A stretch of 47,192 nt of DNA from Gemmatimonadota bacterium (GTDB lineage: Bacteria; Latescibacterota; UBA2968). Below, piece by piece: positions 41,291 to 47,192 of this stretch. Position 1 is the first letter of the stretch, and every line of letters starts with the position of its first letter. A model generated the notes under the pieces. It had not been told where the DNA came from. It searched no databases and was given only the letters and a program-made list of their open reading frames with translations. The stretch lies in NCBI GenBank assembly GCA_009838845.1, contig VXRD01000024.1:1-47192 (forward strand), written 5' to 3'. Both the position numbers and the translations under genes were made by a program.

Positions 41291-44200
41291 TCAAAAATTA
41301 TGCAAGCGACCATTTCTCAAATTATAGAAGAAACCCAACGGTTTATAGATATAATCGCCAGCCTTCCATTTTCCCATCCCCAATGGTTCCATCATCTGGA
41401 GGGGTATCCCCCGTTCTTTGTTATTCACCGTGGGCTTCGATGTGCCAAAATCCACATTAACCCCTCTGTTCTCAAGGGCTGGAATGTGTATGTTGATTGA
41501 TGTGGCACTCAAGGGGTTGTTCCTTACTTCAATCCAGTCTCCTTCACCCAATCCCGTGTTTGCCACCAGCGGCGCGAGGTCTGAGATGCTGTTGTCGTTA
41601 AGTTCCAACCCTTTCAGGTTGATTAAGTTAGATATCGATGCCACATTCGCTATGCTGTTGTCGTCAAGACCCAGCAATTTCAGGTTGATTAAATTAGATA
41701 GCGGTGTCACATTCGCTATGTTGTTGTCGGAAAGATTCAGCAATTCCAGACGGGTTGAGTTAGATATCGGTGTCATATCCGATATGCTGTTGTCGTAAAG
41801 ATCCAGCCATCTTAGATTGGTCAAGTTGGATAGCGGTGCCACATCAGATATGCCGTTGTTGTCAAGTTCCAGCCATTCCAGGCTGGTCAAATTAGATATC
41901 GGCATCACATTCGATATGCTGTTGTCTTCAAGGTCCAGCCATTCCAGTCGGGTCAAGTTAGATAGTGGTGTCACATCTGATATGTTGTTTTCGTAAAGAG
42001 TCAGAGCTCTTAGATTGGTCAAGTTAGATAGTGGTGCCACATCCGATATGCTGTTGTCGGAAAGATCCAGCATTATCAGGTTATTCAAGTTAGATAGAAG
42101 CGTCACAAGCGGCGTCACATTCGCTATGCTGTTGTCGGAAAGAGACAGGACTCTTAGCCTGGTCAAGTTAGATAGCGGCGTCAGATTCGATATGCTTGTG
42201 CCGGAAAGAAACAGTGCTTCCAGACTGGTTAATCCTGACAGTGCAGACATATTCGCTATGCCGTTGCCGGAAAGATCCAGCGATTTCAGATTGGTCAAAT
42301 TAGCTATTGGCATCACATCCGATAGGCTGTTGTAAGAAAGATCCAGCAATTCCAGACTGGTTAATCCTGACAGTGCAGACATATTCGCTATGCTGTTGTC
42401 GGAAAGACCCAGGACTCTTAGTCTGGTCAAGTTAGATAGGGGTGTCACATTTGATATGCTTGTGCCGGAAAGATCCAGCACTTCCAGATTGGTCAAGTTA
42501 GATAGCGGTGCCAAATCCGATATGCTGTTATAGGAAAGATCCAGGACTCTTAACCTAGTCAAGTTAGATAGTGGCGTCACATCCGATATGCTGTTGACGG
42601 AAAAGTTGAAGGAAAAGTTAATCCATAGTTCTATTAGATTGGTCAAGTATAGCGAAAGGTTGTTGAATAGCTCATTGATGTTTACCTCCCCCAATCTCCC
42701 TTCGTTTCCACCGAGGACCAACTCTGTCAGGTTAATTGCAAACTCAAGCCCGGTCAGGTCGCGAATATTCTCGTTCGATGCATTAAGGCGAGTTAAGGTC
42801 GCCATCTCTGCCTGCGTGATTGGCGCATGGATTGATTTGCCGAGACTTGTCGCAATGATCGCATGCAGGTTTGCATCCGGAATGACAACGTCCGTTGCAC
42901 TGCCACCACCAGGGGGCGGAGTGGGCGGTGGTACGCCACCACTGCCACCACCAGGGGTGTAGAGTACACTAATCCCTCTGCTCTGAAGGGCTGGGATGTG
43001 TGTGTTGATTGATGTGGCACTCAAGGGGTTGTTACTTACTTCAATCCAATCTCCTTCACCCAATCCTGCATTTGCCACCAGCGGCGCGAGGTCCGAGATG
43101 CTGTTGTTGTCAAGCCCCAGCCATTCCAGCCGGGTTAAATTAGATAGCGGTGCCACACTCGATATGCTGTTGTCGGAAAGATCCAGTTCTATCAGGCTGG
43201 TCAAGTTAGATAGCGGCGTCACATTCGCTATGCTGTTATAGGAAAGATCCAGCCATTCCAGACTGGTTAATCCTGACAGTGCAGACACATTCGATATGCT
43301 GTTGCCAGCAAGAGTCAGTGATCTTAGGCTGGTCAAGTTCGATAGCGGTGCCACACTCGATATGCTGTTGAAGGAAAGCTCCAGTCCTTTTAGCCTGGTC
43401 AAGTTCGATAGTGGTGCCACATTCGATATGCTGTTGACGTCAAGCCACAGCGCTTCCAGATTGGTCAAGTTCGATAGCGGTGCTACATCCGATATGCTGT
43501 TGCCGGAAAGATACAGTCGTTCCAGACGGGTTAAATTAGATAGCGGCGAAAGGTTGGATATCTCGTTGCTGTTCACCCACTCTCCACCCACACCCACTCC
43601 CTCTCCTTCGAGATCCAACGCTGTCAGGTTAATAGCAAACTCAAGCCCGGTCAGATCGCGAATATTCTTGTTCCGAGCAGCAAGGTGAGTTAAGCTCGCC
43701 AACTCTGCCTGCGTGATTGGCGCATCGCTTGACTTGCCGAGACTGTCCGCAATGACCGCACGCAGGCTCGCATCTGGAATGGCAACGTTCGTTGTGCTGC
43801 CGCCACCCCCACCGCCACTGCCACGGGTATAGAGTACACTAATCCCTCTGCTTTGAAGGGCTGGGATGTGTGTGTTGATTGATGTGGCACTCAAGGGGTT
43901 GTTACTTACATCAAACTCATCTCCCTCACCCAATCCCGTGTTTGCCACCAGCGGCGCGAGGTCTGAGATGCTGTTGTGGTTAAGCCACAGCTCTTCCAGC
44001 CGGGTTAAATTAGATAGCGGTGCCACATTCGATATGCTGTTGTTGTCAAGAAACAGTGCTTCCAGACTGGTTGAGTTAGATAGTGGCGTCACATCCGATA
44101 TGCTGTTGTTAGAAAGACTCAGCACTTCCAGACTGGTCAAGTTGGATAGGGGTGTCACATCTGATATGCTGTTGCTGGAAAGACTTAGTGATCTTAGGTT

Positions 44201-44980
44201 GGTTAAGTTAGATAGTGGCGTCACGTCCGATATGCTATTGCCGGAGAGATACAGCCGTTCCAGACTGGTCAAATTAGATAGGGGTGCCACATCAGATATG
44301 CTGTTGTAGGAAAGATACAACAATTTTAAGCTGGTTAAGTTAGATAGTGGCGTCGCATCCGATATGCTGCTGCTGCCAAGATACAGCCGTTCCAGACTGG
44401 TCAAATTAGATAGCGGCGAAAGGTTGGATATTTCGTTGCTGTTCACTATATCCCCTGCACCAAGGTTCAACTCTGTCAGGTTAATAGCAAACTCAAGCCC
44501 GGTCAGATCGCGAATATTCTCGTTCGATGCATCAAGGCGAGTTAAGGTCGCCATCTCTGCCTGAGTGATTGGCGCATCGCTCGCCTTGCCGAGACTGTCC
44601 GCAATGACCGCACGCAGATTCGCATCCGGAATGGCAACCTGCGTTGCACTATCAGGGGGAGATACCTCTTTGCCAAAGCTGGCACTGAAGATCAGAAAAT
44701 CGGAAAATCCAATTGCGCCATCGCTGTCCAGATCATACTTTGCCTCATATCTTCCATCGCCCTGACGTGCCCCAAACAGACCTGACAACGCCAAAAAGTC
44801 AGAGAAGCCAACTATACCATCGCCATCAAAATCAGGGGATACATTAACAGATGTGACCGCTTGATCACCCGCCGCACTGTTCGCATCTATGGAAAAAGAA
44901 AAACTATTCTGCGCTGGAAGAAATAGCGGATGTATCAAAAACGCGAGTGTGGATAGTGTGAACAAAATCAGGTTACGCAT
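41291..44980 (-). CDS. Large secreted leucine-rich-repeat protein with N-terminal dockerin-like domain
   Basis: The 1229-residue protein starts with a signal peptide (MRNLILFTLSTLAFLIHPLF, cleavage near PAQ). Residues 48-103 hold two dockerin-like calcium loops (DFDGDGIVGFSDFL and DLDSDGAIGFSDFL). Three modules follow, at about 115-384, 398-675 and 698-1190. Each opens with a cap, (V)(A/V)IPDAxLRAVIADSLGK plus PITQAEMATLTRL, and contains an array of 22-residue LRRs of the SISDVTPLSNLTSLERLYLSGN type. Each closes with LAPLVANTGLGEGD and NPLSATSINTHIPAL. Gly- or Pro-rich linkers separate modules. The repeat form is that of internalin/SDS22-like LRRs. It is probably extracellular or surface-bound and may bind proteins; the ligand is unknown. 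Confidence 0.85.
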   Translation of the reverse strand: MRNLILFTLSTLAFLIHPLFLPAQNSFSFSIDANSAAGDQAVTSVNVSPDFDGDGIVGFSDFLALSGLFGARQGDGRYEAKYDLDSDGAIGFSDFLIFSASFGKEVSPPDSATQVAIPDANLRAVIADSLGKASDAPITQAEMATLTRLDASNENIRDLTGLEFAINLTELNLGAGDIVNSNEISNLSPLSNLTSLERLYLGSSSISDATPLSNLTSLKLLYLSYNSISDVAPLSNLTSLERLYLSGNSISDVTPLSNLTNLRSLSLSSNSISDVTPLSNLTSLEVLSLSNNSISDVTPLSNSTSLEALFLDNNSISNVAPLSNLTRLEELWLNHNSISDLAPLVANTGLGEGDEFDVSNNPLSATSINTHIPALQSRGISVLYTRGSGGGGGGSTTNVAIPDASLRAVIADSLGKSSDAPITQAELASLTHLAARNKNIRDLTGLEFAINLTALDLEGEGVGVGGEWVNSNEISNLSPLSNLTRLERLYLSGNSISDVAPLSNLTNLEALWLDVNSISNVAPLSNLTRLKGLELSFNSISSVAPLSNLTSLRSLTLAGNSISNVSALSGLTSLEWLDLSYNSIANVTPLSNLTSLIELDLSDNSISSVAPLSNLTRLEWLGLDNNSISDLAPLVANAGLGEGDWIEVSNNPLSATSINTHIPALQSRGISVLYTPGGGSGGVPPPTPPPGGGSATDVVIPDANLHAIIATSLGKSIHAPITQAEMATLTRLNASNENIRDLTGLEFAINLTELVLGGNEGRLGEVNINELFNNLSLYLTNLIELWINFSFNFSVNSISDVTPLSNLTRLRVLDLSYNSISDLAPLSNLTNLEVLDLSGTSISNVTPLSNLTRLRVLGLSDNSIANMSALSGLTSLELLDLSYNSLSDVMPIANLTNLKSLDLSGNGIANMSALSGLTSLEALFLSGTSISNLTPLSNLTRLRVLSLSDNSIANVTPLVTLLSNLNNLIMLDLSDNSISDVAPLSNLTNLRALTLYENNISDVTPLSNLTRLEWLDLEDNSISNVMPISNLTSLEWLELDNNGISDVAPLSNLTNLRWLDLYDNSISDMTPISNSTRLELLNLSDNNIANVTPLSNLINLKLLGLDDNSIANVASISNLINLKGLELNDNSISDLAPLVANTGLGEGDWIEVRNNPLSATSINIHIPALENRGVNVDFGTSKPTVNNKERGIPLQMMEPLGMGKWKAGDYIYKPLGFFYNLRNGRLHNF
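41500..44420 (-). repeat. 66-bp tandem LRR-coding repeat array
   Basis: Within the LRR gene, units of 66 bp encoding the 22-residue repeat recur dozens of times, for example the words GTCAAGTTAGATAG and ATCCGATATGCTGTTG. The arrays are interrupted by the cap and linker segments that divide the three modules. Unit similarity at DNA level is high enough that recombination between units is expected. Confidence 0.9.
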
Positions 44981-45034
44981 TGGTTTCTCTTTTCATTTAA
45001 GACTGCAATCACACAATAGTGTGAACAGATTTGC

Positions 45035-45336
45035 CTAACGGGTTGCTCGGGCCTTTTTTAATAAATAGCGCATGTTGGCATCAATCTGAGATACTTTAAT
45101 TTGCTTGAATGATACTTTTTTCAGATAGTTATGGAAAAATTTACACAAACGTTCGCAAAGTCAATGCCAAACCTTTGTCCTAACGTTCAGAATTTGTCCC
45201 AGATTCCATTTTTTTGATATGTGGTTTTATTTTTACGCTGCACATCTTGCTAAAAGTCGATAAAGACGTAAATCCACACTGATAGGCAATGTTTAAAATG
45301 AAATCTTTAGGCCTGTGTCATTGAGGCTCTAATAGG
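45035..45336 (-). other. Upstream region of the long LRR gene
   Basis: This AT-rich stretch lies between a terminator and the LRR gene. It includes an AraC relic (listed separately) and, nearer the LRR gene, an open frame of about 41 codons at 45035-45160 on the minus strand with a basic, amphipathic sequence and no clear start. I do not recognise it and cannot call it a gene. No consensus promoter stood out. Confidence 0.4.
45180..45317 (-). pseudogene. Relic of an AraC-family regulator (C-terminal HTH end)
   Basis: The minus strand reads ...DFILNIAYQCGFTSLSTFSKM and then CSVKIKPHIKKM before a stop. This matches the second helix-turn-helix of AraC/XylS proteins, in which IAxxxGFxSxSxFSxxF is the signature. 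The frame is blocked by a TGA just upstream, and the remaining domains, including the first helix-turn-helix, are missing. The fragment is 45 codons. It points to decay or rearrangement at this locus. Confidence 0.65.
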
Positions 45337-45373
45337 AAAAGCCCAACGGTTTAGAGGAGGCCGTTGGGCTTTT
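45337..45373. terminator. Intrinsic terminator after the MNT-HEPN gene
   Basis: A 13-bp inverted repeat AAAAGCCCAACGG / CCGTTGGGCTTTT with an 11-base loop has T-runs in both directions. It lies about 110 bp downstream of the minus-strand MNT-HEPN gene. Confidence 0.88.
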
Positions 45374-45483
45374 GTGTGGTTTTCTATTCCCATTATGTTT
45401 GGCGAGAAAGCGATACAAGTCCTTAAAATGGGTTAAGCAGCAGGATTGTCTCCAAATGATTCAATCATGAAGAGTTTTTCTTT

Positions 45484-46263
45484 TTAATCAGCCATTTTGC
45501 TCAGCGTCCGAATGCGGGCGATGGTGGTCTCTACGGTCTCGGTTACTGCAGCGAGCAACTCGAAGCGATCTTCCACGCTGACCTCTGTGCCGTGGTACCG
45601 GTATCTTACGGCATACTTAGTCAGCCAGGTCAATTTTTCACCGGCGGGGATATTGTTCTCTTCGGGATGGGTTCGGATGATGGCGGACAGGTCGGATAGG
45701 TCGTGGGTGTTTTTGTAGTCGGTATCGAGTGCTGAAATCCAGCCTTTTAGCGCGTTTTCAAGGGCCTGTTGGGCGTGGAAACCGATGGCCTCCGGTGCCG
45801 AATTTGCCTCTACCAGGTCTTCCAGAACGCGGAGTTCCCGTTCGGCATTGATGATTCGCTGTCGTATGTCGGGCCAGTTGGTTGGTTCCGGGTTGTCATA
45901 GATTATTTTTGCGCCATGTATATCGACGCCATCGCGGACAGCCTGCCCTGCGACATGATTTCGGGCACGGCGACCGTCGTGGAAAACGTCCTCGCTCAGG
46001 TGGACCAGATCGACACCCATGGAGTGGCCGTAAACTTCCTGGACTTTGCGGCGAGCCGCCTCACTCGTGCGCATGTATTCCTGCCGGTCTATCTGCTGGG
46101 AGTCCGTGATGATGAGCAGGTCAATATCGGAATCGGGCGTAAAGTCGCCCCGAGCGCGGGATCCGAACAGAATGACGGTGTTGGGATGGACTACGTCACA
46201 GACCGCACGAGCGACAGCGCAGGCTTTGGGATCGGGATGCAACTGTGTTGTCGTATCTGACAT
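45484..46263 (-). CDS. Fused MNT nucleotidyltransferase and HEPN-domain protein
   Basis: The 259-residue protein joins two domains usually encoded as a toxin-antitoxin pair. Residues 20-110 form a minimal nucleotidyltransferase: the signature GSRARGD at 34-40 and DSDIDLLI with catalytic aspartates 46 and 48. Residues about 125-255 are a helical HEPN domain with GFHAQQALENALKGWISALD and THDLSDLS, the standard PF05168-type words. The late AVRYRYHGTE segment occupies the usual RY position, but the RNase-type RxxxxH motif is not clearly present. In MNT-HEPN pairs the MNT adds AMP to the HEPN toxin; a fusion could be self-neutralised or act as a free nucleotidyltransferase. It is flanked by LRR genes on both sides. 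Confidence 0.85.
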   Translation of the reverse strand: MSDTTTQLHPDPKACAVARAVCDVVHPNTVILFGSRARGDFTPDSDIDLLIITDSQQIDRQEYMRTSEAARRKVQEVYGHSMGVDLVHLSEDVFHDGRRARNHVAGQAVRDGVDIHGAKIIYDNPEPTNWPDIRQRIINAERELRVLEDLVEANSAPEAIGFHAQQALENALKGWISALDTDYKNTHDLSDLSAIIRTHPEENNIPAGEKLTWLTKYAVRYRYHGTEVSVEDRFELLAAVTETVETTIARIRTLSKMAD

Positions 46264-46390
46264 GGTATCAATTCTCTGGATTGGGATAAATCTGTCGGAG
46301 CGGTGTACAATGAGGTTCAGTTGTACGCTATAGATACAGGATTTTGGAGATCAGAGCAAGAGTCGCTTTTAAAAAAGATGTCCGATACAT

Positions 46391-46436
46391 TAAAAGAAAC
46401 GGCGGTGAGTATTACAACCCACTGCCGTTTTTTATT
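46391..46436 (-). terminator. Terminator of the second LRR gene (copy of 41200-41243)
   Basis: The stem AAACGGCGGTG / CACTGCCGTTT has one G-T pair like the copy after the first LRR gene, and on the minus strand it is followed by CTTTTA. Similarity to the first copy continues through the gene end (GACCACAAAG, AAGTGTCAAAA, CAAGCGACC). Confidence 0.82.
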
Positions 46437-46479
46437 TTTGACCACAAAGTGATTTCTCGGTGGTGTGAAAAACGAAGTG

Positions 46480-47192
46480 TCAAAAGTTATTCAAGCGACC
46501 TTTATCGCCCACCTTCCATTTTTTCAGCCCTAACGGTTCTATCATCCGGAGGGGCATCCTCAGTTCTTTGTTTTTCACCGCGGGCTTCGATGCGCTAAAA
46601 TCTACCTCGACCCCTCTGCTCTGAAGGGCTGGGATGTGTGTGTTGATTGATGTGGCACTCAAGGGGTTGTTGCTCACATCAACCTCATCTCCACTACCCA
46701 ATCCCGTGTTTGCCACCAGCGGCGCGAGGTCTGAGATGCTGTTGTTGCCAAGACCCAGCCATTTCAAGCTGGTCAAGTTAGATAGTGGCGTCACATCCGA
46801 TATGTTGTTGCTGCTAAGAAACAGCGTTTCCAGACTGGTCAAATTAGATAGTGGCGTCACATCCGATATGTTGTTGCTGCTAAGAAACAGCGTTTCCAGA
46901 CTGGTCAAATTAGATAGTGGCGTCACATCCGATATGCTGTTGTTTTCAAGAAACAGCCGTTCCAGACTGGTCAAGTTAGATAGGGGCGAAAGGTTGGATA
47001 TCTCGTTACTGTTTACCCACTCCCCTCCCACATACGTTCCACCGAGATCCAACACTGTCAGATTAGTTGCAAACTCAAGCCCGGTCAGATTCGATATGCT
47101 GTTGTTGTTAAGAAACAGCCATTCCAAGCTGGTCAAGTTAGATAGTGGCGTCACATCCGATATGCTGTTGTTTTCAAGAAACAGCCGTTCCA
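46480..47192 (-). CDS. Second leucine-rich-repeat protein, C-terminal part (cut by window edge)
   Basis: The frame stays open to the right edge of the window, so the 5' part with signal peptide and any dockerin domain is missing. At least 237 codons are visible. They contain 22-residue LRRs (SISDVTPLSNLTSLERLFLENN), one cap-like segment TGLEFATNLTVLDLGGTYVGGEW, and the same module end as the first LRR protein (LAPLVANTGLGSGDEVDVSNNP and SATSINTHIPALQSRG). The C-terminal tail VDFSASKPAVKNKELRMPLRM resembles the tail of the 1229-residue protein. The genes are paralogues. Two repeats are identical at DNA level (46801-46932). Confidence 0.85.
   Translation of the reverse strand, partial: ERLFLENNSISDVTPLSNLTSLEWLFLNNNSISNLTGLEFATNLTVLDLGGTYVGGEWVNSNEISNLSPLSNLTSLERLFLENNSISDVTPLSNLTSLETLFLSSNNISDVTPLSNLTSLETLFLSSNNISDVTPLSNLTSLKWLGLGNNSISDLAPLVANTGLGSGDEVDVSNNPLSATSINTHIPALQSRGVEVDFSASKPAVKNKELRMPLRMIEPLGLKKWKVGDKGRLNNF
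46801..46932. repeat. Exact 66-bp tandem duplication
   Basis: Bases 46801-46866 are repeated without a mismatch at 46867-46932. The unit encodes one complete LRR (LETLFLSSNNISDVTPLSNLTS). Other units around it have diverged, so this copy looks recent. Confidence 0.95.

Noticed and set aside
41500-44420. CRISPR-like array of regular repeats
   Set aside because: The 66-bp period is in frame and codes for a classical 22-residue LRR; there are no spacer/repeat boundaries and no cas genes.
41418-44765. Many plus-strand ORFs of 66-147 codons with repeated words such as KLDSGATSDMLL
   Set aside because: They are antisense shadows of the LRR-coding repeat; the minus-strand frame has a signal peptide, family motifs and a terminator.

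Overview
The window is one stretch of a chromosome from an uncultured Gram-negative-type bacterium. There is a meso-DAP type MurE, outer-envelope style lipoproteins, RseP, an adenylylatable glutamine synthetase, and secreted proteins carrying dockerin-like paired calcium loops. The mix of sulfatase, phytanoyl-CoA dioxygenase, dockerin-type repeats and leucine-rich repeat (LRR) surface proteins resembles Latescibacterota/Poribacteria-like metagenome genomes. That placement is inference from gene content only; no rRNA or tRNA gene was seen.

Positions 1-900 hold a truncated LysR regulator divergent from a rhodanese gene. Positions 892-17066 (minus strand) form one long division and cell-wall (dcw) operon reading mraZ, rsmH, ftsL, ftsI (with PASTA), murE, murF, ftsW, murC, murB, ftsQ, ftsA, ftsZ, followed by an EamA transporter and a sulfatase. 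The usual mraY, murD and murG are absent from it. A promoter with three 10-bp-spaced GTGG boxes precedes mraZ. Positions 17293-21976 carry a small lipoprotein gene and the minus-strand envelope operon uppS-cdsA-dxr-rseP with a good promoter.

Positions 21998-26853 carry 5-formyl-THF cyclo-ligase, a pentapeptide-repeat protein, glnA, and a secreted CxxCH/dockerin protein. Positions 26862-30510 are the heat-shock operon hrcA-grpE-dnaJ, without a visible CIRCE element or dnaK, plus a lipoprotein. Positions 30553-34671 (minus strand) are a lysine operon: promoter, lysine riboswitch, intrinsic terminator, dapA, dapB and a transaldolase-like gene. An Ldh2-family dehydrogenase lies upstream.

Positions 35707-39202 encode an M16 peptidase pair, one subunit catalytically degenerate and the other intact, with a phytanoyl-CoA dioxygenase gene between them. 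Positions 39199-41086 are two peptide/nickel-type ABC permeases. Positions 41208-47192 are an accessory region: a 1229-residue three-module LRR protein, an AraC relic, an MNT-HEPN fusion protein, and the 3' part of a second LRR gene whose end and terminator are a copy of the first. The most unusual points are the dcw gene losses, the riboswitch-controlled operon containing a transaldolase-like gene, the asymmetric M16 pair, and the LRR/MNT-HEPN/LRR locus with an exact 66-bp tandem duplication.
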